Positions 8,729 through 19,083 of a DNA stretch of 64,000 nt are shown in pieces. The DNA comes from JAJXWB01 sp037044955 (GTDB taxonomy: Bacteria; Pseudomonadota; Alphaproteobacteria; Rhizobiales; Beijerinckiaceae): NCBI GenBank assembly GCA_037044955.1, contig JBAOHX010000011.1:124001-188000 (forward strand), read 5' to 3'. The notes beneath the pieces were generated by a model. That model did no database searches. It was not told where the DNA came from and worked only from the letters and a program-made list of their open reading frames with translations. Within the stretch, counting starts at the first letter, position 1; each line of letters begins with the position of its first letter. The translations under genes were made by a program, and so were the position numbers.

Positions 8729-9370
8729 CAGGTGTAGAGCCTCTCGTACATGTTGCGCAGGATGCCTGCGGTCACGCCCCAGATATAATGGCTCTCCCAC
8801 GGCATTGCATAGAAATGGCGCATCGCGCCCTTCCATTCGCGCGACTGGCGCTGGTGGTTGTCCGGGTCCATCACGAAGGCGAAAGGCGCCTCGAAGGTCT
8901 CGGCCACTTCCTCGTGGTTGATGGCGAGATCGAAGGGCGGATGGATTTCGCGCGACGATGGGCATGATGCGATAGCCCGAGCCGGACAGGTAGGGATCGA
9001 GCGCGGCGAAGGGCTCGATGTGTTTTCGCGCAAGGCCGATTTCCTCTTCCGCCTCGCGCAGGGCGGCTTCGAGCGCATCCTCGCCCGGGTCGATCTTGCC
9101 GCCGGGGAAGGCGACCTGCCCCGAATGCGAGCGCAGGTGCGTGGCGCGCTCGGTCAGCAGCACCGTCGTGCCGTGCGGGCGCTCGATCAGGCCGATCAGG
9201 ACGGCTGCGGGCGTGGCGGCGTCGAGGGCTGCGGCAATCTCCTCGTCGCGCTGCGCGACGACGTGATCGTCGCCGGGCTGGCGCGCGGGCGTTCTGGCGG
9301 GCGTCGCCAGTTTCTGGCGGACGAAGGGGATGTGGAAGGGCGTCTCGAAGGCGCGCGAAGCAAGGGTCAT
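8728..9370 (-). CDS. NUDIX hydrolase, CoA-pyrophosphatase type (frameshifted here)
   Basis: About 213 residues when one extra A near 8947 is ignored. The Nudix box is complete: GGKIDPGEDALEAALREAEE followed by EIG, with the metal-binding Glu residues in place. The upstream segment LTERATHLRSHSGQVAFPGG matches the CoA-diphosphatase (NudL/YeaB) subgroup, which splits CoA and derivatives into phosphopantetheine and adenosine 3',5'-bisphosphate. The frame changes after PIVAR at an AAA run and resumes as IHPPFDLAINHEEVAE, then GVTAGILRNMYERL, typical of the C-terminus. It is coupled to the DUF6111 gene by overlap. Confidence 0.85.
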
Positions 9371-9443
9371 TGGCGCGACAATAGAACGGCGGGCGCCGCT
9401 TTGCGACGGCGCCGTCGCAAGCGACCCATGCGCCTGCGCGTGA

Positions 9444-10061
9444 TTACTGCGCGGCCCAGGCCTCCACCTCCGCCGCCTTCGCCATCGGGAAGAACTCCCC
9501 GGCCGAGACCACGCCGAACATGTCCTCGCCGTCGACCTCCCGCACCTCGCCCCAGTCCACGAGATCGTAGAACAGCGCGCGCTTGACCAGGGCTTCCAGC
9601 TTGTCGCGCACGAGAACGTAGGGCTTCAGGCCCTCGGAGGCGCCTTGCGCGAAACGCAGGGGATGATCGGCGTCGATCTCCACCCAGTCCTCGACATTGG
9701 TGCGCAGGCGCAGGACCTGCCCGCGCGCGTCCGCAGCCTTCTGCAATTCCACGCCGAGGAAAGGCGCGTCGTCCACCTGGATGCCGACGCGCTCGACAGG
9801 CGTCACCAGCACGTAGCGCTCGGGGTCCTTGCGCAGGATGGTGGAGAAGAGCTGCACCAGCGCCGGGCGGCCGATGGGCGTGCCCATGTAGAACCACGTG
9901 CCGTCGGCGGCGATGCGCATGTCGATGTCGCCGCAGAATTCCGGGTTCCAGAGATGGACCGGCGGCAGCTTCTTCCGCTCGCCGCCGGCTGAACGGGCGG
10001 CTTGCGCCAGCCCTTCCAGCCCGCCGCCCGTCGTCGCCGGTCTTGCTTCTTCCTTCGCCAT
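9444..10061 (-). CDS. DUF1285 domain-containing protein
   Basis: A 205-residue cytoplasmic protein starting at the ATG at 10061 (MAKEEARP); a longer frame to 10085 adds eight residues. The domain runs from about residue 40 (LWNPEFCGDIDMRI) through DGTWFYMGTPIGRPALVQLF to the C-terminus and matches DUF1285 over its length. It heads the leftward set with NUDIX, DUF6111 and cca and is divergent from the MoxR operon, about 100 bases away. The family has no assigned activity. Confidence 0.82.
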   Translation of the reverse strand: MAKEEARPATTGGGLEGLAQAARSAGGERKKLPPVHLWNPEFCGDIDMRIAADGTWFYMGTPIGRPALVQLFSTILRKDPERYVLVTPVERVGIQVDDAPFLGVELQKAADARGQVLRLRTNVEDWVEIDADHPLRFAQGASEGLKPYVLVRDKLEALVKRALFYDLVDWGEVREVDGEDMFGVVSAGEFFPMAKAAEVEAWAAQ

Positions 10062-10160
10062 AATCCCGCGCCTATTGGCCGCCACGTTGCGAACCCCATA
10101 ATCTAGCGTTCGGGCCGGGAATCGGAAATCGCCGGTTCAGGGTCGAAATCGCGAGGTCCC

Positions 10161-11171
10161 ATGTCCGCATCCGAAGCCCTTCCGACCTCGCTCGACGAAG
10201 CCGTGGCGCAGCAGGCCGAACGCGCGCTCGACAAGCTCGCCGCCGCCCGGGCGGGCGTGGAGGCCGTGATCTTCGGCCAGGGCCCGGTGGTGGAGGAGGC
10301 GCTCGCCACCCTGCTCTCGGGCGGCCACGGGCTGCTCGTCGGCGTGCCGGGCCTCGCCAAGACGAAGCTGGTCGAGACGCTGTCGATCGTGCTCGGCCTC
10401 GACAGCCAGCGCATCCAGTTCACGCCCGACCTCATGCCCTCGGACATTCTGGGCTCGGAAGTGCTGGACGAGACGCCCGACCACAAGCGCGCCTTCCGCT
10501 TCCTGCAGGGGCCGATCTTCACGCAGCTCCTGATGGCCGACGAAATCAACCGCGCCTCGCCCGCGCACGCAATCGGCGCTGCTGCAGGCGATGCAGGAGC
10601 ATCACGTGACGGTCGCTGGCCGGCGCTACGACCTGCCGCAGCCCTTCCATGTGCTGGCGACGCAGAACCCGCTGGAGCAGGAAGGCACCTATCCGCTGCC
10701 CGAGGCGCAGCTCGACCGCTTCCTGATGCAGATCGACGTCGGCTATCCCGACCGCGACGCCGAGCGGCGCATCCTGCTCGACACGACGGGCGACACGCAG
10801 TCGAAGCCGAAACAGGCGATGAGCGTCGAGGACCTCGCGCAGGCGCAGCGCCTCGTGCGCCGGCTGCCGGTCGGCGAGACGGTGCTCGACGCCATTCTCG
10901 ATCTGGTGCGCGCCGCGCGTCCCGGCGAGGGCGATGCGGCGATCGTGCGCCATGTCGCCTGGGGGCCCGGCCCGCGCGCAGCGCAGGCGCTGATGCTGGC
11001 GACGCGCGCCCGCGCGCTGCTCGACGGGCGGCTCGCGCCCTTCGCATCGCCGACGTGATCGCGCTCGCCGAGCCCGTGCTCAAGCATCGCATGGCGCTGA
11101 CCTTCGCGGCGCGCGCCGACGGCGAGACGATACCCGGACTGGTGAAGAAACTGACCGCACGGTTCTCCTGA
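10161..11171 (+). CDS. MoxR family AAA+ ATPase (two indels here)
   Basis: MoxR ATPases are chaperone-like AAA+ proteins that act with von Willebrand and DUF58 proteins encoded next to them. Visible are the Walker A variant GVPGLAKT, Walker B MADEIN, the following RASP, and sensor 1 LATQNPLEQEGTYPLPEAQ. An extra C near 10561 shifts the frame after INRASP; the protein continues as ALLQAMQEHHVTVAG in another frame, and a missing base near 11045 restores the original frame for the end ALAEPVLKHRMALTF. The stop overlaps the start of the DUF58 gene, so the four genes to 17047 are translated as a coupled operon. True length is about 336 residues. Confidence 0.87.
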   Translation: MSASEALPTSLDEAVAQQAERALDKLAAARAGVEAVIFGQGPVVEEALATLLSGGHGLLVGVPGLAKTKLVETLSIVLGLDSQRIQFTPDLMPSDILGSEVLDETPDHKRAFRFLQGPIFTQLLMADEINRASPAHAIGAAAGDAGASRDGRWPALRPAAALPCAGDAEPAGAGRHLSAARGAARPLPDADRRRLSRPRRRAAHPARHDGRHAVEAETGDERRGPRAGAAPRAPAAGRRDGARRHSRSGARRASRRGRCGDRAPCRLGARPARSAGADAGDARPRAARRAARALRIADVIALAEPVLKHRMALTFAARADGETIPGLVKKLTARFS

Positions 11172-12103
11172 TGCTCGACGCGCGCCTCATCGACGCGACG
11201 CAGGCCGCGCATACGCCGCGCTGCCGCCAGATCGCGCTCGATCTGGCGCGACGGCTGCCGGCGGCGCTGGTGGCGGCGAAGGAGATCGCCGCGTCGCTGA
11301 TGCACGGCGTGCACGGTCGCCGGCGCGCGGGCGTCGGCGAGACTTTCTGGCAGTTTCGGCCGTTCACGTCGGGCGAGGCGGCGCAGAACATCGACTGGCG
11401 CCGCTCGGCGCGCGACGACCGGCTCTACGTGCGCGAGCGCGAATGGGAGGCCGCGCATACGCTGTGGCTGTGGATGGACCTGTCGCCGTCGATGGGCTTC
11501 GTGTCCGATCTCGCGCGCGAGCCGAAGGTCGACCGCGCGCTGTCGCTCGGCCTGGCCGCCGCCGACCTGCTGGTGCGCGGCGGCGAGCGCGTCGGGCTTC
11601 TGGGCCTGTCGCGCGCCTTCGCCGACGCGCGACATCGTGGATCGGTTGGGCGAAGTGCTGGCGGTGGAGGCGACCCGCGACATCGAGCGCGCGGAACTGC
11701 CGCCGGCCGTCGCGCTCGGCCCGCGCACGCGCGCCATCCTGATCGGCGATTTCCTGATCGACCCGGCCCTCTTTGCCGAACGGCTCTCGACCATCGCCGC
11801 GCGCGGCGCGAGCGGGCACATGGTTGTCGATCGCCGACCCCGTCGAAGAGACGTTTCCTGTTCGCCGGCCACGTCGAACTCGTCGATTCCGATTTGCCGG
11901 CCACCCTGCGCCTCGGGCGCGCGGAAAGCTGGCGCGCCGATTACGAAGCGCGCCTTGCGCGCCATCGCGGCGCGATCCTCGACATTGCGCGGGCGCATAA
12001 TTTCTCCGTGCTCGTGCATCGCACCGACCGGCCGGCGTCCGAAGCGCTGATCGCGCTTCGCGCGCGGCTCGAGGAAGGCGGAACGCAGGGACTGCGCGCA
12101 TGA
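11171..12103 (+). CDS. DUF58 domain-containing protein (three indels here)
   Basis: About 309 residues when extra bases near 11624, 11829 and 11860 are removed. The DUF58 core is evident: GRRRAGVGETFWQFRPF, then NIDWRRSARDDRLYVREREW, and a VWA-like segment LWLWMDLSPSMGF with a MIDAS-like DxSxS. After the shifts the text resumes as IVDRLGEVLAVEA, then ADPVEETFP, then FAGHVELVDSDLP, each clean. It starts on the last base of the MoxR stop and ends inside the DUF4159 start. DUF58 proteins are the usual partners of MoxR ATPases; a role in periplasmic or envelope protein maturation is inferred. Confidence 0.85.
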   Translation: MLDARLIDATQAAHTPRCRQIALDLARRLPAALVAAKEIAASLMHGVHGRRRAGVGETFWQFRPFTSGEAAQNIDWRRSARDDRLYVREREWEAAHTLWLWMDLSPSMGFVSDLAREPKVDRALSLGLAAADLLVRGGERVGLLGLSRAFADARHRGSVGRSAGGGGDPRHRARGTAAGRRARPAHARHPDRRFPDRPGPLCRTALDHRRARRERAHGCRSPTPSKRRFLFAGHVELVDSDLPATLRLGRAESWRADYEARLARHRGAILDIARAHNFSVLVHRTDRPASEALIALRARLEEGGTQGLRA

Positions 12104-14942
12104 CGGGCGGCCTGTTCTCCCTGCCTCTCGCCTTCGCCGCGCCGCTGGCGCTGCTCGGCCTGCTCAGCCTGCCGGTCATCTGGCTGCTCATTCGCGTCAC
12201 GCCGCCGCGCCCGCGCCGCCTGCCGTTCCCGCCGCTGAAGATCATCCTCGACAGCGCGCGCAAGGACGAGACGCCGGCGCGCACGCCGTGGTGGCTGCTG
12301 CTGCTGCGGCTTGCTCTCGCCGCCATCGCCTGTCTCGCCTTCGCCGGCCCGATCTGGAATCCGCCGGCGGCCTCGACCGGCGGCGCCGGACCGCTGCTGG
12401 TCGTGCTCGACGACGGCTGGGCGGCGGCGCCGACATGGGAGGCGCGCCGGACATTCGCGATCGACGCCGCGGAATCGGCCAGCCGTCGCGGCGTCGCGGT
12501 CGCGGTTGCGGCGGTATCGGACGGGCAGCGCGAAATCGCGCCCGCCGACGGCGCGCGCGCCATCGAAATATTGCGCGCGAAGGCGCCGCAGCCGATCGAG
12601 CCGCCGCGCGCGGCCGCGCTGCAGGCGATCGAAGCCTTCGCCGCGCGCAACAAGGATGCGCAGGTTCTGTGGCTCGCCGACGGGCTGGAGCAGGGCGGCG
12701 CGCGCGCCTTCGCCGGAGAAGCTGTCGGCGCTGTTCGGATCGTCGCTGCAGATCGCCATCGACGCGCATCGCCCGCGCGGCCTCGCCGGGCCGCGCAACG
12801 AAGCGCAGGGGCTGGTCGTGCGCGTGTTGCGCGCGGGCGCGGGCGCGCCGGACGGGGTTGTGCGCGCGCTCGATCTCAAGGGGCTCATGCTCGCCGAAGC
12901 GCCGTTCTTCTTCGGCGGAAGCGACGAGGCGGCGGCGAAGATCACGCTGCCGGTCGAATTGCGCAACGAGGTCGCGCGGCTCGAGATCGCCGGGGAGCGC
13001 TCGGCCGGCGCGGTCGCGCTGCTGGACGAGCGCTGGAAGCGGCGGCGCATCGGCGTCGTCAGCGGCGCGAGCGCCGATGTCGCGCAGCCGCTGCTCGCGC
13101 CGAACTATTACGTCGCGCGCGCTCTCGCGCCGTTCGCCGACATCAGGCAGCCGCGCCCCGGCGCGACCGATCCGGTGGGCGCCTTGCTGGACGACGGCGT
13201 CGACATGCTGATCGTCTCGGACATGGCCATCGCGCCGGGCGAGACGCACGACAAGCTCGCCAAGTTCATCGAGAACGGCGGCGCGCTGGTGCGCTTCGCC
13301 GGCACGCGGCTTGCCGGCGCCAACGACGATCTGACGCCGGTGCGCCTGCGCCGCACGGGCCGCGTGCTCGGCGGCGCGCTGTCGTGGGAGACGCCGAAGA
13401 AGCTCGCCGCCTTCGACGAGAAGAGCCCGTTCTTCGGCCTGCGCATTCCCGACGACGTGACCGTGTCGCGCCAGGTTCTGGCCGAGCCCGAGCCCGGCCT
13501 GCCCGCGCGCACCTGGGCGCAGCTTGCGGACCAGACGCCGCTGGTGACGGCGGAAAAGCGCGGCAAGGGCCTGCTCGTGCTGTTCCACATCACCGCCGAC
13601 ACGACCTGGTCGAACCTGCCGATATCAGGCCTGTTCCCGGAGATGCTGCGCAAGGTGGCGACGCTCGCCGGCTCGTCCGCCAATGTCGCGCCGGCCGAGC
13701 AGGACGTCGCCAACGACGAGCAGCCGCAGAAGAGTCGAGACGCTGGCGCCGTCGCGCACGCTCGACGGCTTCGGCGCCTTCACGCCGCCGCCGGCGACCG
13801 CGCGCGCGATCGGCGCCGATTTTCGCGGCTCCGCGACATCGGACCATCCGCCGGGCTTCTACGGTCCTGCCGATTCTTCCGTCGCCGTGAACGCGCTCGA
13901 GGCGGAAGCGCAGCTCACGGCCGCCGATTTCTCGGGGATAGCGGCGCGGCGCGTGGAAATCGAGCAGGCGCGCGCCATCGACCTGCGCGCGCCGCTGATG
14001 GCCGCGGCCTTCCTGCTGCTGCTTGCCGATGCGCTCGCCTCGCTGTGGCTTTCGGGCGGCCTGCCGCGCCTCGCGCCGCGCAAGGCGACCGCCGCGCTGC
14101 TTCTGCTGGCGCTGCTGGCGCCTGCGATATTCGATAGCGCGCCGCGCTTCGTAGCGGTTGCGCAGGCGCAGCAGAAGCCGCAAGCCAAGGCGGCGACGAA
14201 GCGCGACATCGACGCGGCCTTGTCGACGCGGCTCGCCTATGTCGTGACCGGCGACGCGCGCGTCGACGAAACGAGCCGGGCCGGCCTCGTTTCGCTGACG
14301 CAGACATTGTCGCAGCGCACGGCGCTGTCGCCGGGCGAGCCGGTCGGCGTCGATCCCGCGCGCGACGAACTCGCCTTCTATCCGCTGATCTACTGGCCGA
14401 TCGTCGCGACGCGGCCGCAGCCCGCGGCGCTCGTGACGCAGAAGATCGCCGCCTACATGAAGCAGGGCGGCACGGTCGTGTTCGATACGCGCGACGCGCT
14501 GAACGCGCGCGCGGGCTCGACGACGCCCGAGGGCGAGTGGCTGCGCAAGATGCTCGAGGGCGTCGACGTGCCGGAGCTCGAACTCACGCCGCGCGACCAT
14601 GTCGTGACCAAGACGTTTTATCTCATCGACAATTTCGTCGGGCGCACGGCCAATGGACAGGCATGGATCGAGGCGCTGCCGCCCGAGCCCGCCGACGGCG
14701 AGGCGCGGCCGGCGCGTTCGGGCGACAGCGTGTCGCCGATCGTCATCGTTTCGAACGATCTGGCTGCGGGCTGGGCCGGCGATCGCTACGGCGAACCGCT
14801 CTATCCGCTCATTCCCGGCGGCGCGCGCCAGCGCGAACTGGCGTTGCGCGGCGGCGTCAATCTCGTGATGTACACGCTGACCGGCAATTACAAGGCCGAC
14901 CAGGTGCATGTGCGCGACCTCCTCAATCGGCTGGGGCATTAG
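12100..14942 (+). CDS. DUF4159 domain-containing membrane protein with BatA-like N-terminus (two indels here)
   Basis: About 946 residues after removing extra bases near 12712 and 13733. The N-terminus is a BatA-like double membrane segment (FAAPLALLGLLSLPVIWLLI, then WWLLLLRLALAAIACLAFAG). A large periplasmic region follows, including an Ig/VWA-like part and a GATase-like segment (DMLIVSDMAIAPGE, ENGGALVRFAG). Two membrane helices occur near 13990-14130, and the DUF4159 domain (RLAYVVTGDARVDETSRAGL, then FYPLIYWP and KQGGTVVFDTRD) fills the C-terminus. The start overlaps the DUF58 stop by four bases. Likely an inner-membrane component of the MoxR system. Confidence 0.83.
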
Positions 14943-14947
14943 CGCGC

Positions 14948-17047
14948 ATGAGCCAGTACAGCCTCGCCTTCACGCCGCTCGTCGCGCCCTGGATGCTGAT
15001 CGCCTTTGCGATCTGCGGCGCGCTCGTCGTGGCGCTTGCAATATACGCGCGCCGGCCGGGCGCGTGGCTGCGCGCGCTCGGCCTCGCGCTCATGCTGCTT
15101 GCGCTCGGCGATCCGTCCTTCGTGCGCGAGGATCGCGAACCGTTGAAGGATACGGTTGCGCTGGTCCTCGACACGAGCGGCAGCCAGTCGATCGCCGAAC
15201 GCCCGAAGCAGGTCGAGGCCGCGCGCGCCGAACTGGAGAAGCGTTTCAATGCGCTGGGCGCCGTCGATCTGCGTGTCGTCGAGAGCGGGCGCAGCGAGGC
15301 GGAAGCGGACGGCACGCGGCTTTTCTCCGCTCTGAACGCGGGCCTCGCGGACGTGCCGGCCGAGCGGCTCGGCGCCGTCGTCATGGTGACGGACGGCATC
15401 GTGCACGATGTTCCCGAAGGCGTGCAGAAGCTCGGCTTCAAGGCGCCGCTGCATGTTCTCGTGACAGGGCACGAGGGCGAGCGCGACCGGCGCATCGAAC
15501 TCGTGGAGGCGCCGCGCTTCGGCATCGTCGGCAAGACGCTGACCATCGAGGCGCGCGTGATCGACGCCGGCGGCGGGCGCGCGCCGGTCACGCTGCGCGT
15601 GCGGCGCGACGGCGCGGAAGTCGCGCGCGTGCGCGGCGTTCCCGGCGAAGCGCTGCAGATTCCCGTCGTGATCGAGCACGGCGGGCCGAATGTCGTCGAA
15701 CTGGAAGTCGAGGAAGTCCCCGGCGAACTCACCGTCATCAACAACAAGGCGGTCGTCACTGTCGACGGCGTGCGCGACAAGCTGAAGGTGCTGCTCGTCT
15801 CCGGCGAGCCGCACAATGGCGAGCGCATGTGGCGCAACCTCCTGCGCTCCGACGCCAATGTCGAACTCGTGCATTTCACCATCCTGCGCCCGCCGGAAAA
15901 GCAGGACGGCACGCCGATCAACGAACTGTCGCTCATCGCCTTTCCGACGGCCGATCTCTTTGGCCGCAAGATCAAGGATTTCGATCTCATCATCTTCGAC
16001 CGCTATTCCAACCAGAGCGTGCTGCCTTCCATCTATCTCGACAATATCGTGCGCTACGTGAACGAGGGCGGCGCGATGATGATCGCGGCCGGTCCGGATT
16101 TCGCGACGTCCGAAGGCATATTCTTCTCGCCGCTCGGGCGCATCGCGCCGGCCAAGCCGACCGGCGACCTGCTCGAACGCGCGTTTCGCGCACGCGTTTC
16201 CGAGGCCGGCAAGAAGCATCCGGTCACGCGCGGCCTGCCGGGCGCGGACGCCGAGCCGCCGCGCTGGAGCGACTGGTTCCGGCAGGTGAACGTCACGGCC
16301 ACGCGCGGCCAGAGCGTGCTCACCGGCGCGGACGACCGGCCGCTGCTGGTGCTGTCGCGCGAGGGCAAGGGCCGCGTCGCGCAATTGCTGAGCGACCAGA
16401 TGTGGCTGTGGGCGCGCGGCTACGACGGCGGCGGGCCTTATCTCGAAATCCTGCGCCGCCTCGCGCACTGGCTGATGAAGGAGCCCGATCTCGAGGAGGA
16501 GATTCTTCGCGCCAGCGCGCATGGCAAGCAATTGCGGATCGAACGCCAGACGCTGAAGGACAGGATCGAGCCCGTGACGGTCGTTTCGCCCTCGGGCGCG
16601 ACCGACCGGGTGACGCTCGCGCCCGTCGAGCCCGGCCTTGCGCGCGCGACCTATGACGCGCGCGAACTCGGCCTGTACAAGCTGAGCGAGGGCGATCTGA
16701 CCGCGCTGGTCAATGTCGGCCCCGCCAATCCGCGCGAATTTCTGGACGTCATCTCGACGCAGGAGCGCCTGCGCGAGATCGCGCGGCTAAGCGGCGGCAC
16801 GATCCGGCGCATCGCCGCCGGCGAGGGACGCGACGCGACGGGCGCGCTCGCGCTGCCGCGCATCGCTTCGGTCGGGCCGGGCTCGACGGCGGGCGGCGCC
16901 GACTGGATCGGCGTGCGTCGCACGGATTCGCATGTCGTGCGCGGCGTCGGCGTCTCGCCGCTGGCGCTGGGCTTGAGCGGTCTTGCGGTTCTGCTCGCGG
17001 CCTTCGTCGCTGCGTGGCTCGCCGAGGGGCGGCGCGCGCGAAACTGA
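14948..17047 (+). CDS. membrane protein with VWA-like and glutamine-amidotransferase-like domains, MoxR operon
   Basis: A 699-residue protein with an intact frame. Two N-terminal helices (WMLIAFAICGALVVALAIYA, then a second near residues 38-55) precede a VWA-like domain with VALVLDTSGSQS (DxSxS) and VVMVTDG. An Ig-like region follows, then a glutamine-amidotransferase-like fold (KVLLVSGEPHNGERMWRNLL, FDLIIFDRYSNQ, YVNEGGAMMIAAG), and a C-terminal helix (LALGLSGLAVLLAAFVAAWL). The amidotransferase-like domain shows no obvious catalytic Cys, so it is probably not enzymatic. It begins six bases after the DUF4159 stop and is the last gene of the operon. Confidence 0.82.
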   Translation: MSQYSLAFTPLVAPWMLIAFAICGALVVALAIYARRPGAWLRALGLALMLLALGDPSFVREDREPLKDTVALVLDTSGSQSIAERPKQVEAARAELEKRFNALGAVDLRVVESGRSEAEADGTRLFSALNAGLADVPAERLGAVVMVTDGIVHDVPEGVQKLGFKAPLHVLVTGHEGERDRRIELVEAPRFGIVGKTLTIEARVIDAGGGRAPVTLRVRRDGAEVARVRGVPGEALQIPVVIEHGGPNVVELEVEEVPGELTVINNKAVVTVDGVRDKLKVLLVSGEPHNGERMWRNLLRSDANVELVHFTILRPPEKQDGTPINELSLIAFPTADLFGRKIKDFDLIIFDRYSNQSVLPSIYLDNIVRYVNEGGAMMIAAGPDFATSEGIFFSPLGRIAPAKPTGDLLERAFRARVSEAGKKHPVTRGLPGADAEPPRWSDWFRQVNVTATRGQSVLTGADDRPLLVLSREGKGRVAQLLSDQMWLWARGYDGGGPYLEILRRLAHWLMKEPDLEEEILRASAHGKQLRIERQTLKDRIEPVTVVSPSGATDRVTLAPVEPGLARATYDARELGLYKLSEGDLTALVNVGPANPREFLDVISTQERLREIARLSGGTIRRIAAGEGRDATGALALPRIASVGPGSTAGGADWIGVRRTDSHVVRGVGVSPLALGLSGLAVLLAAFVAAWLAEGRRARN

Positions 17048-17051
17048 AGGT

Positions 17052-18479
17052 TCAGCGATCCGAGCCGCAGAAGGCGACGCGGATCATGTTGGTTGCGCCG
17101 GGCGTTCCGAAGGGCACGCCGGCGATGATGACGACGCGGTCGCCTTCGTCGGAAAAGCCCTCGCGATTGGAGAGCTTGCAGGCGCGGCGGGCCATGTCGT
17201 CGATGTCGCTGGCGTCCTTGGTGACGACGGCGTGCACGCCCCAGACGAGCGCGAGACGGCGCGCGGTGTTGCGATTGGGCGTCAGCGCCAGGATCGGCGG
17301 CTGCGGACGCTCGCGCGCGATGCGGAAGGCGGTCGAGCCCGACGAGGTCCAGGCGCAGACGGCCTTCAGATCGAGCGTCTCGGCCATGTCGCGGGCGGCG
17401 ACCGCGATGGCGTCGGCGCCGCCGGGATCGGGCGCGGCGGCGCGCTGGCCGGAGATGACGGCGCGATAGACGGCGTCCGTCTCCACCTCCTCGGCGATGC
17501 GGTTCATGGTGGCGACCGCTTCGACCGGGAACTGGCCGGCAGCGCTTTCGGCCGAGAGCATGACGGCGTCGGCGCCCTCGAAGACGGCGGTGGCGACGTC
17601 GGAGACTTCCGCGCGCGTCGGCACGGGCGACAGGATCATGCTTTCCAGCATCTGCGTGGCGACGACCACCGGCTTGCCGGCGCGGCGCGTCATGCGCGTG
17701 ATGCGCTTCTGCAGGCCCGGCACCTTCTCCAGCGGCATTTCGACGCCGAGATCGCCGCGCGCCACCATCAGCGCGTCGGAGAGGTCGATGATCTCGTCGA
17801 GGCGCGAGATCGCCTGCGGCTTCTCGATCTTGGCCATGACCAGCGCGCGGCCGCGCGCGATCTTCTTGACCTCGGCCACGTCTTCGGGGCGCTGCACGAA
17901 GGAGATCGCCACCCAGTCGACGCCGGCGTTGAGGCCGGCCTCGAGATCGCTGCGATCCTTGGGCGTCATGGCGGAAACCGGGATTTCCGTGTTCGGCAGG
18001 CTCACGCCCTTGCGATTGGAAATCTTGCCGGCGACGTCGACGATCGCATGGGCGTGGCGGGCCGAGGATTCGACGACATGCAGGCGCACCTTGCCGTCGT
18101 CGATCAGCACGACATGGCCGGGCTCGAGCGCGCTCAGGATTTCGGGATGCGGCAATTGCACGCGATGCACGTCGCCCGGCTTCGGGTCGTCGTCGAGCGT
18201 GAATTCGGCGCCCTTGGTCAGCATGACCGCGCCTTCGGCGAAAGCGCCGATGCGCAGCTTCGGGCCCTGCAGGTCGACGAGGATGCCGATGGGGCGGCCG
18301 CTCTCCTTCTCGATCTCGCGGATCATGGCGATGCGCTCGCGCATGCCGTCGTGATCGGCATGGCTCATGTTGATGCGGAAGAGATCGGCGCCTGCGTCGT
18401 GCAGCGCGGCGATCGTCTCCTTGTCAGCGGAAGCCGGTCCCAGCGTCGCCAGGATCTTGCAACGGCGCAATCGTCTCAT
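17052..18479 (-). CDS. pyk: pyruvate kinase (TtuE position in tartrate cluster)
   Basis: A 475-residue pyruvate kinase, the normal length. It converts phosphoenolpyruvate and ADP to pyruvate and ATP. Motifs in order: KILATLGPAS at the N-terminus, FRINMSHA, ILVDLQGPKLRIG, ISFVQRPEDV, the active-site stretch MVARGDLGVEMP, and VATQMLESM with PTRAEVSDVATA, where the substrate and metal residues lie. In Agrobacterium vitis the tartrate operon ends with a pyruvate kinase (ttuE); here it is the last gene of the same leftward order, so it may serve tartrate-derived glycerate as well as central metabolism. It ends five bases from the convergent MoxR operon. Confidence 0.96.
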   Translation of the reverse strand: MRRLRRCKILATLGPASADKETIAALHDAGADLFRINMSHADHDGMRERIAMIREIEKESGRPIGILVDLQGPKLRIGAFAEGAVMLTKGAEFTLDDDPKPGDVHRVQLPHPEILSALEPGHVVLIDDGKVRLHVVESSARHAHAIVDVAGKISNRKGVSLPNTEIPVSAMTPKDRSDLEAGLNAGVDWVAISFVQRPEDVAEVKKIARGRALVMAKIEKPQAISRLDEIIDLSDALMVARGDLGVEMPLEKVPGLQKRITRMTRRAGKPVVVATQMLESMILSPVPTRAEVSDVATAVFEGADAVMLSAESAAGQFPVEAVATMNRIAEEVETDAVYRAVISGQRAAAPDPGGADAIAVAARDMAETLDLKAVCAWTSSGSTAFRIARERPQPPILALTPNRNTARRLALVWGVHAVVTKDASDIDDMARRACKLSNREGFSDEGDRVVIIAGVPFGTPGATNMIRVAFCGSDR

Positions 18480-18522
18480 GGTCTATGGTCTTTTCTCGAC
18501 GCGGTTGGAATGTCGCGTGCGG

Positions 18523-18939
18523 TTAGCGCGTCTGGCCGGGGTCGGTGAGCTGCACCGTCCAGCTTCGGGCATCCTTGCCGGTGTCGACCTCGAAGAAGCC
18601 CGTGCGGTCGAAGCCGCGCACGTAGCAGTTCTCGCGGCCGTCGATCTTGAACTCGCGGTCGCGCGTGCACATGAAGGCCTTGCCCTTCCACTCGCCGCCT
18701 TTCTCGTCCATCGCGTAGACGTAGTAGAATTCGGCGGCGAGCGGCCCGCGCAGCAGCGTTTCGCAGGCCGACGGCTTGAGGTTCCACCAGCCCTCGCTCA
18801 CCCAATTGTCGCCGTCCGTATAGGCCAAGGACACGCTCACGCGGTTGACCGTGTTGTTGCACAGACGGAAATCGGCCGCGGCGGGCGTCGCGGCAAGGCC
18901 CGCAATGACGAGAACCAGAAATCCAGTGAGGCGAATCAT
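18523..18939 (-). CDS. DUF1036 domain-containing secreted protein
   Basis: A 138-residue protein from the ATG at 18939, with a signal peptide (MIRLTGFLVLVIAGLAA, cleavage after AAA). The mature protein is the DUF1036 domain: FRLCNNTVNRVSVSLAYTDG at the start, EGWWNLKPSACETLL, YYVYAMDEKGG, and paired cysteines (CTRD, ENCYVRG). Upstream ATGs give no better signal. It is inserted between the glycerate kinase and pyruvate kinase genes on the same strand, 43 bases before pyk. The family has no known activity; the cysteine pattern suggests a periplasmic disulfide-bonded protein. Confidence 0.85.
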   Translation of the reverse strand: MIRLTGFLVLVIAGLAATPAAADFRLCNNTVNRVSVSLAYTDGDNWVSEGWWNLKPSACETLLRGPLAAEFYYVYAMDEKGGEWKGKAFMCTRDREFKIDGRENCYVRGFDRTGFFEVDTGKDARSWTVQLTDPGQTR

Positions 18940-19083
18940 CGTTTCGATCGGTCCGGCGGAATGGGACGAGGCACGCATGACGCAGCCATCCGCCACAATG
19001 GCGGCGGGACGCGGCCGGGCGGGGCGAGCGCGCTTTATCCCTTGATTTGCCTGAATTGTCGAGCCGGGCCGGCTGGCGGTCGA

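Noticed and set aside
10161..11171. Programmed frameshift in the MoxR gene
   Set aside because: No slippery heptamer; two opposite shifts and many similar events in other genes point to sequence errors.
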